From contig JBBRYT010000004.1 in the NCBI GenBank assembly GCA_038237435.1, forward strand, positions 185,746 through 249,745: 64,000 bases of DNA. The letters run 5' to 3'. Every line of letters begins with the position of its first letter. The stretch's first letter is position 1. This stretch comes from JACCTI01 sp038237435 (GTDB lineage Bacteria; Verrucomicrobiota; Verrucomicrobiia; Chthoniobacterales; UBA10450). The notes under the pieces are model-generated. The model saw nothing but the letters and a program-made list of their open reading frames with translations, ran no database searches and had not been told where the DNA came from. Both the position numbers and the translations under genes were made by a program. Positions 18,148 through 25,290 of the stretch are shown here, piece by piece.

Positions 18148-19281
18148 CTAGCTCAGGAATTCTGCCATCGGCTCCATCTCCTCGATGTGGGCGCAGAAAA
18201 TTTTGAAGGCCGCCAGAATGGGGACGGCCACGATTATTCCTGCAATGCCCCAGAGCCAGCCCCAGAAAGTAATGGAGAGAAGGATGAGGACGGGATTGAG
18301 CGTCAGCGAACGTCCCATGACCATCGGCGTGATAAAATTCCCTTCGATAGTCGCGATCAGAAAATAGATCGCAGGGAAAAGAATGGCGAAGCCAACCTGG
18401 TCGTAACTCAGGACCGCGCCGATCGCCATACAGATTATGCCGGTGAGCGGGCCGATATACGGAACGAAATTCAGCAAGGTCACCATCCCGCCCCACATGA
18501 CCGGATTCGGCAGACCGAGCAGGCCGACGGCCGCGCCGACCACGAGGCCGAGACAAATGTTGATCAAGGTCACGGTTAGTAGGTAACGCGAGACGTGCCG
18601 CTCGATTTCGTTCGCGATGGAGACGGCGCGCTTTTTGTCCTTCAAGCGCGGCAGCATCTTAATGACTTTGCCGAGAAAAACGCCGTCATACGCGAGCAGA
18701 AAATAAATCAGGATCAACATCAGAACCGCGCCGACGAAAATCTCCGGCGTGCCATGGAGCATGTTAGCGATGGGATGCTGTTTCACTTCGACGGTTTGGG
18801 TTTTCTCGCCGTCCGCAGGCGTGGCGATCTTTTCAATTTCACCGCTGGCCTTCGCCACTTTTTCCATCGGTTTTTTCAAAGGCAGCAATTTCTGCTGTAA
18901 CTGCTGCATTCCATAGGGCGCTATTTCCAGCCAGCCGGCCGCGGGTGCGGCGAGAAAGGAAATTCCGTAACCGATGATTGCGACGATAGCCAGAAGCAGG
19001 ACGGCCGCGCCAACCGACGCCGGTATTCGGATTTTCACCAGGCTGCGCACAAACGGCGCGAAGAGAAAGCTGAGCAAAAGCGCCAGCACAATCGGCAGCA
19101 GAACCGCGCGCATGAAATACATCGTGTAGAAAACGGCCAGAAGAAAAATTCCCGTAAGAGCGAAGGAGCGAATGTCGAATGGTCGGTTCAGCAAGTCCGA
19201 CATGCGCAAACGCGGGGCGGGCGTCGCAGTCAGGCTCTCATCCGCAGCAACCGTTTCTTCGATGTTGTCATCGTCTCTCAC
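18148..19281 (-). CDS. AI-2E family transporter (TqsA/PerM-like)
   Basis: 377 codons. A soluble N-terminus is followed by several membrane spans in the family pattern: a pair near residues 40-75, one near 90-115, a periplasmic domain of about 90 residues, then a C-terminal block. That block holds the signature LGLPNPVMWGGMVTLLNFVPYIGPLTG and ends GWLWGIAGIIVAVPILAAFKIF. Members export autoinducer-2, sodium ions or unknown solutes, so the substrate is open. It converges on the OsmC gene (29 nt between stops) and is divergent from nothing; the reverse-strand cytochrome/propeller gene lies upstream. Confidence 0.9.
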   Translation of the reverse strand: MRDDDNIEETVAADESLTATPAPRLRMSDLLNRPFDIRSFALTGIFLLAVFYTMYFMRAVLLPIVLALLLSFLFAPFVRSLVKIRIPASVGAAVLLLAIVAIIGYGISFLAAPAAGWLEIAPYGMQQLQQKLLPLKKPMEKVAKASGEIEKIATPADGEKTQTVEVKQHPIANMLHGTPEIFVGAVLMLILIYFLLAYDGVFLGKVIKMLPRLKDKKRAVSIANEIERHVSRYLLTVTLINICLGLVVGAAVGLLGLPNPVMWGGMVTLLNFVPYIGPLTGIICMAIGAVLSYDQVGFAILFPAIYFLIATIEGNFITPMVMGRSLTLNPVLILLSITFWGWLWGIAGIIVAVPILAAFKIFCAHIEEMEPMAEFLS

Positions 19282-19316
19282 TTCTTAGGGAATCGCACGA
19301 GGGGGTGCGTTTACGT

Positions 19317-21029
19317 TTATGGTGGCAGTTGAATCGGGGACGGTGCTGGAGTTGGAAGAGGCAGCAGCTGCCCGCCCTCGCGAGTCATAAGCTTCCCATC
19401 GCGTGTGATGACATCTTGGACCTGGTAGAATCCTCCGCGCAGCGCACCATCTTTTCCATCGAGCTCGCCCGAACGACGATAGAAGCGCGCCATCTCCTCC
19501 AGATGAAATGGACGTGACCCGCGCCGGCCGAAGACAACCGTTTGTCCGCCGGTTTCGTCGACAATGCGATCACGATCGAGACCGCGCGAGACCGCGATCG
19601 CTTCACTGGAAGTGTGATAGGTCGCGATTAATCTTGGATTCGGTCGCGGGCTGAAACCCTGCGCACCCGGCACGGTGTCGGGGGAAATTAATTGAACGAC
19701 GCGCAATCCATTTCGGCCATCGGCGACGAGCGCGAACATCGATGCATTCACGCTGCCGATTTGCACTGCGCGTGTGTCGTTCATCGCGCCGCCCGCGTTA
19801 AACATTTGGTCGAGGTGCGGCCGTTCCGGATTTTCTACATCGATGATGGCGAGACCTTCCGGGCCGTTTGCGACGTAAGCGTAGGTGCGCGCGACATACA
19901 GTCGTCCCGCGTTATTTAGCCTAACGAGTGCTCGATTTACGGGAACTGGCCGCGCGGGATCGGTGATGTCGAGCACCTTCAAGCCATCGTCGTCGGTGAC
20001 AAAGGCGTAACGAAATTGGATCGAGATACAGCGCGGGTTGCGCAGGAAACCATTCGTTAGGCTGCCTTCGATTCGCGGGTGCAACGTGTCGCTCGCGTCG
20101 ATAACGAATAGCCCGCGCGGCGTCGTCATGTAAAGCCGATGGCCAGCCGCGGTGACAAAACTCGCGCCGCTCAGGATTCCGTTCGGATTGAAGACGGCGT
20201 CTTTCTTGAGGAAATTGTTGTCGGGATTTCCATCAACCAGCGTAGCGACATTGACGATCACCAGTCCTTCGTCGCGATCGGAGACAAACGCATAGGCATA
20301 AAACATGTCGATCGGTTGTTCTTCATTTTCCGGCAACCGCACGCGCGCGGGATCGAGCGCGAGGGTCGACGGTAGCGCAATCGAGGTCGCGAATTTCGTT
20401 CGCACGTAGGTGCGTTGACCGAGCGGAGAAACCGGCGCGGTCACGATGCGTTCGGAGAATCCTTTCTGGTCGATGTTCGCCACATCGAAAACTTCCAGGC
20501 CACCAGGTCCATTAGCGGTATAGAGATACTCGCCGCGCAAGACCAAATCCTGAATGTCGTGCCCGGAATGCTCGTAGGCTTCGTGCAACTGCGATTCTGC
20601 GGCCACGTGTTTCCGATAATTTTCCGGATACGCGATCTTCTGCAGATGACTTCCGATCGCGGCCTGCGGTTCGTCGGCTTCCGTCCAGACGACGGCATGA
20701 AAACCCTCGCGACCTTCAGCGACATAAGCGTAGCGGCCGAAGAAATTCATTAGTCCCGTGCCGAAGCCTAACAACTGCGTCATCCAGGCGTTGTTATCGT
20801 TAGACTTCGATAGATGGCAATCAGTGCAATTCTTCGTCGTGCCGACGCCGCTGGTCGTGTGGGGAAAATGCGGATTGAAAGCCTGCCCGCTGAAGCCTTC
20901 CGCCGAGATCGTTTGTTGCTGCGAGTAAACCCATTCGCGATTCGCGTTCTGCGAGCTGACGACAACCGCGCTCGAGGATCGCACCACCGCCATGCGGTTT
21001 TTCTTCACCGTGCCGTCGATGCCGAGCAT
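19317..21029 (-). CDS. LVIVD-repeat beta-propeller with one haem site; 3' part of a gene split by an in-frame TAA
   Basis: 570 codons from the first in-frame ATG after the stop. This segment opens with one CXXCH (NCTDCHLSKS). It continues with repeated blades of the LVIVD type (YAYVAEGREGFHAVVW, YLYTANGPGGLEVFDVAN, YAFVTDDDGLKVLDI, YAYVANGPEGLAIIDVENPE). It has no signal peptide, although a c-type haem site requires export. The upstream cytochrome frame (21069-23180) is in the same phase: after its TAA the codons read TTYNPQVVRDDVFMLGIDG straight into this ATG. The simplest reading is one exported cytochrome-propeller of about 1,290 residues now interrupted by a nonsense codon, a sequencing error, or a read-through site. 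Confidence 0.75.
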   Translation of the reverse strand: MLGIDGTVKKNRMAVVRSSSAVVVSSQNANREWVYSQQQTISAEGFSGQAFNPHFPHTTSGVGTTKNCTDCHLSKSNDNNAWMTQLLGFGTGLMNFFGRYAYVAEGREGFHAVVWTEADEPQAAIGSHLQKIAYPENYRKHVAAESQLHEAYEHSGHDIQDLVLRGEYLYTANGPGGLEVFDVANIDQKGFSERIVTAPVSPLGQRTYVRTKFATSIALPSTLALDPARVRLPENEEQPIDMFYAYAFVSDRDEGLVIVNVATLVDGNPDNNFLKKDAVFNPNGILSGASFVTAAGHRLYMTTPRGLFVIDASDTLHPRIEGSLTNGFLRNPRCISIQFRYAFVTDDDGLKVLDITDPARPVPVNRALVRLNNAGRLYVARTYAYVANGPEGLAIIDVENPERPHLDQMFNAGGAMNDTRAVQIGSVNASMFALVADGRNGLRVVQLISPDTVPGAQGFSPRPNPRLIATYHTSSEAIAVSRGLDRDRIVDETGGQTVVFGRRGSRPFHLEEMARFYRRSGELDGKDGALRGGFYQVQDVITRDGKLMTREGGQLLPLPTPAPSPIQLPP

Positions 21030-21068
21030 GAAAACATCGTCGCGTACGACCTGCGGATTGTAGGTGGT

Positions 21069-23180
21069 TTAGTTTCGATCGGTCACACCTTCGAATTTAT
21101 TTTGTGGCACGCGTTGGTTCGCTTTCATCGGCAGATGACAACCGAAACAACTCGTCGCCCACGAACTGTGGCAGATTTGGCAATCTATCGCTGCATTGTC
21201 GTGTGCTAGTTGACTCGCTCGGCCGACGCCCCACGATTTTCCATCACGCTGCAGTGTCTTCGCATATGCGGACTTCGCGTTGTAGTGCGGCGAGAGTGGA
21301 TCAATCGTGTCGATCGTTTGTGGAATTTCCCACCGTACATCGGGCGACATTGTCGATTGTTGCCAGAGCTTCGTTCCTTCCCAAGAAAATCGCGGGCCGA
21401 AAGGTGTGTTGCTCGCGTTCAACAAATCAACCTGTCCCGCGTTTCCGGAAGTTATCAGCGTGGGCCGCTGCGCAATTGTCCCGTGACAATCGACGCAACC
21501 AATCGTGGTCGCATTGCGCGGTTCGCCGTAAAGATTGCCATTGCCGTGCACGTCGATGTCGAAGTGGCAATCACCGCAATGCATTCCTTTCGTTAAGTGC
21601 ACATCCTTCAAGTGCACCGCCTTCCCGAATTTCTGCGGATCGTCGAAGCCGATTTTGTTGTCGGCCAGGTCTAACAAGTTGCCTTTGCGATCGTGTTTGA
21701 AGACGGCGCGAAAGACCCAGCCGTGTCCGTGGTAATCGGCGAACTGCGTGTGCTGCAGTTGCGGATTTAACTCCGCGACACGCTCGACGAAATCGCGATC
21801 GCCCCAAAGTCCGCGCGCCGCCGCCGCTTCGGGATTGACCTGTGTTTGCCTAACGAGTTCTGAATCGCTCGGATCGTGCTGCTCCTTCGGATACATCAGC
21901 TCGCCGTCCGTTTCCTGGTCCCACCAAGTGTAACCAAGATAAGGATTCACAAACATGTTCCCCTGATGCATGTGGCAGTTCATGCACTGGCTCGACGGAA
22001 TCGAGCGCGTGAATTGATGCAGAATCGGATGGCCGTTTTCCTTTTTCGGAATCGTTTTGTCGGCGGTGAAGCTTAGACCCTCGTGTCCATATTTGCTCCA
22101 CCAACCGGAATTCGTCGGGGAACGATCATTCGCGTAGATGACGTGACACGCCGAGCATCCGCTCGGGCGATAATCGCCGGGATGATCGTTTGAGCCGAGA
22201 AAACCTAGGAGCGGATCGTGCAGTCTTGTTTTTTGAATGCCGAGAAAAACCGGATCGGTGCGGTTCAAAGTGCCGAGTCCGCGCTCGGATAAGCGGCGTG
22301 CCGGTTTGCCCGGTGGTTCTGCGACCGTCGGATTGCCGAGCTGTAACTGCGTTTCGCCACCCTTCTCGAAGATGCGCAAAATATTTCCCGGCATGCTGAG
22401 ATTGAAGCGGGGGAGGGGATCGAGAAACGGCAGAATGCCGTGCAGTTTGGTCTCGTTAGGGGAAACCGGCGCGTAATTAATCATGCGTAACGGCGCGCCA
22501 TCGCCGCCGTACTCTTGACCGAAGCGATAATTCTTCGCGTAGAATCCGCCATTATTGTAGAGCGCGGCGCCCCAGAGCATCGCGCCGTGATTCATCATGC
22601 TGTGATGGACGTTGTGCACGATGTCGCCGTGGCACAGTCCGCATGATTGCTGCGCCACGCGCAGATCGCCGGGATTCATGAAGCGAATGAACTCGGCCGA
22701 TTCGTGGTTGAGCCACGCGTTTGAGTTGGACGGATTGGCGGAAGTCTTCCAGAACTCCGGATGTCGCGGCGGGATGTGGGCCTGTTCTTTCGTTAGGCCG
22801 CGCGCCGGATTTCCGCCATGGCAATCGGCGCAACCAAGCACAACGCTCTTCGACGAATGCATTGGCTCGATGCCTTGATGACATTGGTTGCAGCCGTTGC
22901 TTTTCGCGTCCGCTTGCGCCTGTGTTTGGTCGATCCAATTGCGCGGCGGTGGCGCTTGTGGCCTAACGAGTGGTTGATCGGGCGAAACCGAAGTCGGCGG
23001 AAGGTCCTGTGCATGGAGCGATATCGCGCAGAGCGCGCCGAGAATGAGTGGGGAGCGCACGCGGCTCGCGTGCAGGTTTCGGCGGCCCGCCGAAACCATT
23101 CTTGAAAGTGCGCGAAGGCGAGCCGCCTTCGCCTGCACGCGAGCCGCGTGCGCTCCCCAGAATATGAACCGAACGCGCAT
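21069..23180 (-). CDS. Multihaem (nine-haem) c-type cytochrome; 5' part of a cytochrome-propeller gene split by an in-frame TAA
   Basis: 703 codons from the ATG at 23180, which overlaps the porin stop by one base (TGATG). Nine CXXCH sites: CNQCH, CADCH, CGLCH, CSACH, CMNCH, CGDCH, CVDCH, CQICH and CFGCH; a tenth (CTDCH) lies beyond the stop. Codons 8-44 are supplied by a 111-nt inverted-repeat element inserted in frame between MRVRFIF and the hydrophobic signal core LILGALCAISLHA. The signal peptide therefore has an abnormally long basic N-region; initiation from an internal ATG at 23099 is possible. Likely a large periplasmic or surface-exposed electron carrier co-translated with the upstream porin. 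Confidence 0.85.
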   Translation of the reverse strand: MRVRFIFWGAHAARVQAKAARLRALSRMVSAGRRNLHASRVRSPLILGALCAISLHAQDLPPTSVSPDQPLVRPQAPPPRNWIDQTQAQADAKSNGCNQCHQGIEPMHSSKSVVLGCADCHGGNPARGLTKEQAHIPPRHPEFWKTSANPSNSNAWLNHESAEFIRFMNPGDLRVAQQSCGLCHGDIVHNVHHSMMNHGAMLWGAALYNNGGFYAKNYRFGQEYGGDGAPLRMINYAPVSPNETKLHGILPFLDPLPRFNLSMPGNILRIFEKGGETQLQLGNPTVAEPPGKPARRLSERGLGTLNRTDPVFLGIQKTRLHDPLLGFLGSNDHPGDYRPSGCSACHVIYANDRSPTNSGWWSKYGHEGLSFTADKTIPKKENGHPILHQFTRSIPSSQCMNCHMHQGNMFVNPYLGYTWWDQETDGELMYPKEQHDPSDSELVRQTQVNPEAAAARGLWGDRDFVERVAELNPQLQHTQFADYHGHGWVFRAVFKHDRKGNLLDLADNKIGFDDPQKFGKAVHLKDVHLTKGMHCGDCHFDIDVHGNGNLYGEPRNATTIGCVDCHGTIAQRPTLITSGNAGQVDLLNASNTPFGPRFSWEGTKLWQQSTMSPDVRWEIPQTIDTIDPLSPHYNAKSAYAKTLQRDGKSWGVGRASQLAHDNAAIDCQICHSSWATSCFGCHLPMKANQRVPQNKFEGVTDRN
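23049..23159. repeat. 111-bp cloverleaf inverted-repeat element inside a cytochrome gene
   Basis: Perfect 28-bp inverted arms (23049-23076 and 23132-23159, outer end TGGGGAGCGCACGCGG) enclose two further perfect hairpins. These are TTTCGGCGG..CCGCCGAAA at 23077-23095 and GCGAAGGCG..CGCCTTCGC at 23112-23132, so one strand can fold into a three-armed structure. The element length is exactly 37 codons and lies in frame in the 5' end of the multihaem cytochrome gene, encoding basic, low-complexity sequence. It looks like a REP/MITE-type mobile palindrome. No clear target duplication was found (AGAAT-like bases occur on both sides). Confidence 0.85.
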
Positions 23181-25201
23181 CAATATGTAAGAGTCACAGT
23201 TACAATTCCGCTGTAGAGAAAATCATCCACCGTCCCGACGTTCTCCTGCGGAAATCCGGGAACGGGTCGCGTGTTCGCACGGTAAATATCTTTGTAGCCT
23301 TGACCCGGCACGAGAAACCCGACGCCGGCGCTGATGATGACGTTGTCGGTCAGGAACGGTCGCCATTGCAAGCCGATGCTGGCATCGAGCCCGATGTCAT
23401 TGCTCGCGTGATTGGTGAAGAGGACCTGCTTCGTCACTTCCGTCGTCGCCGTCCAGATGTAGTTCACGTTCATGAACGCTTTGAGCTTCGGCGTGATATC
23501 CGCGTCGACGCCATAGCCAACAATCGCCGCGCCGGGATTGACGAAGTTCGGTTGGCCCTCCGTTTTGCTGCTGCGGAAATCCGGGACTAACGAGTCTCGC
23601 TGTTTAAAATTCACCAACGTGCCGGCGAGATTGAAACCCTGGTGCACGTAAAAGCTGAACGGCCCGCCCATGAAAAATGGACGATCGAGAATCGTATCGA
23701 AGCCTGTCGCCTCGCCATCCTTCGGCGAGCTGTCGCCACTCGCGTAAAAGACCGAGAGCTTGTGTCGTATCCAATTTTTATCGACGGATAACTCGAGCGC
23801 GGCCATCTGCGCATTGATCGAGACGCGCTCGCCCGCGATGCCGTTATGGCTGTCTTCGCCGAGCACTTCGTAGAAAGCGTGCGAAAGATTGAGCCAGCCA
23901 ATGTGACCATCGCCGGTCCAACCGAGGTAGTAGGCCTGGACGTAATGATCGCGCACATCGCCGAGCGGTTCCGGCCTGACGAGAAATCCGTTCTTGTCGT
24001 AATGCCGGCTGGCTTCATCGAAGAGGCCATGGAAACTGAGCTGCGCAGTGTAGCCCTTCGCAAGAAAATCCTGCCGATAAACATTCGCGATTAAAACTGT
24101 CTGCTGGCGCGAATTGAATTCGTTCAGATCGGAGTAGGTGTCTTTCTCGCGCATGGAAAAAGCGGCGAGATTGTATTGCCAACGATTGTTGTCGTAGTTG
24201 CCGAAAATGCGCAGACCGAGATTCGAGTCATTGAAAATGAACCCGCGGAAATCGCTCACGAACGGTTGAAGGCCGACGCGCGCGGAAATGAAATCGTAAT
24301 TGTTCGAAAGGTCACGCAGATGAATTTCTGCGAACGCCTCCTGCAACGAAGAGAAATCTTTTTGCCGCACGGTGCGATTGCGATCCGGCCCGCGCGGATC
24401 GGGATCGAGCACATTCGCTTCCTGCACCGCGATGTAGTTGGCGTTGTAAACACCGAGCAAACGAACTGCCCACTGGATTGGCTGAAACGCGGTCTCGCCT
24501 TTGAACAAATCGATGCCGATCTGAAAATCATTCGAAGCGAAAACCTGTTCGCTGCGTCCAAAAAATTCCGAGCTGTCGGGGCGCGCGGTGCTTACGCCGC
24601 TCGGCGTCGGTAAACGGCGCGTCTCGAATTGCGAAAAATTCGTCAGCGTCAGGTTAAGGAAAATATCCTGACCGATGATCGGCGCGTCGCCTTTCAATTC
24701 GCTCTGCAAATACGGATGCCACACCTTCAATCCTTCCGATTGATACGGCGTCTCCGCGGACGGATCGGCGTAACGCATCCAGCGTCCGAAACCGATAAAC
24801 CATCGGTTAGGCACCGGATGGTCGCCCGGCGGAATTCCGCGGCCCGCAGCCGATTCATCGTAACCTTCGTACTGAAGCTGGTGTCGTCGCGGCGCGACTT
24901 CGCGCACACCGCGACGCGGCAGGCCTAACGAGCGCGGCACCGCTTCTTCGCCATACTCGGGTGGCTGCGGCAAAATCGGCGGAAACAAATCGGGCGGCGG
25001 CTGCGGTTCGTTCGTTTCCTTTCCGCTGCCCGGATCGGGATTGAACTCGTTAGGCGGCAAGGGCGGCTCGGCCGGCTCGACATCCTGATCGGATGTCATC
25101 CAGGCAATTTTCGGCATAAGCGCATCATCAGCGCGGGCGAGCGTTGCAAAAAAAATGCACGACGCGATGACCAGCCCATGACGCCTCGACGAGCAGCGCA
25201 T
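23180..25201 (-). CDS. Outer-membrane beta-barrel (porin) partner of the multihaem cytochrome
   Basis: 673 codons from the ATG at 25201, chosen because it gives a good signal peptide (MRCSSRRHGLVIASCIFFATLARA); the frame is open 29 codons further upstream. A proline-rich periplasmic stretch (about residues 45-110) is followed by many amphipathic strands with aromatic girdles (FISARVGLQPFVSDF, NRWQYNLAAFSM, AQLSFHGLFD). The last residue of YSGIVTVTLTY is aromatic, typical of barrels inserted by BamA. It is directly upstream of and coupled to the multihaem cytochrome, as in porin-cytochrome conduits. The family is not recognised; the function as an electron or solute conduit is inferred from context. 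Confidence 0.75.
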   Translation of the reverse strand: MRCSSRRHGLVIASCIFFATLARADDALMPKIAWMTSDQDVEPAEPPLPPNEFNPDPGSGKETNEPQPPPDLFPPILPQPPEYGEEAVPRSLGLPRRGVREVAPRRHQLQYEGYDESAAGRGIPPGDHPVPNRWFIGFGRWMRYADPSAETPYQSEGLKVWHPYLQSELKGDAPIIGQDIFLNLTLTNFSQFETRRLPTPSGVSTARPDSSEFFGRSEQVFASNDFQIGIDLFKGETAFQPIQWAVRLLGVYNANYIAVQEANVLDPDPRGPDRNRTVRQKDFSSLQEAFAEIHLRDLSNNYDFISARVGLQPFVSDFRGFIFNDSNLGLRIFGNYDNNRWQYNLAAFSMREKDTYSDLNEFNSRQQTVLIANVYRQDFLAKGYTAQLSFHGLFDEASRHYDKNGFLVRPEPLGDVRDHYVQAYYLGWTGDGHIGWLNLSHAFYEVLGEDSHNGIAGERVSINAQMAALELSVDKNWIRHKLSVFYASGDSSPKDGEATGFDTILDRPFFMGGPFSFYVHQGFNLAGTLVNFKQRDSLVPDFRSSKTEGQPNFVNPGAAIVGYGVDADITPKLKAFMNVNYIWTATTEVTKQVLFTNHASNDIGLDASIGLQWRPFLTDNVIISAGVGFLVPGQGYKDIYRANTRPVPGFPQENVGTVDDFLYSGIVTVTLTY

Positions 25202-25290
25202 CGAAGGCAGAATGCGCAAGCATCGCGCGCGCATGCAAGCTTCGCGTGTTTCATCTGGCGAACTCGCGGTCGCAGCCTTATGAAGCAATT

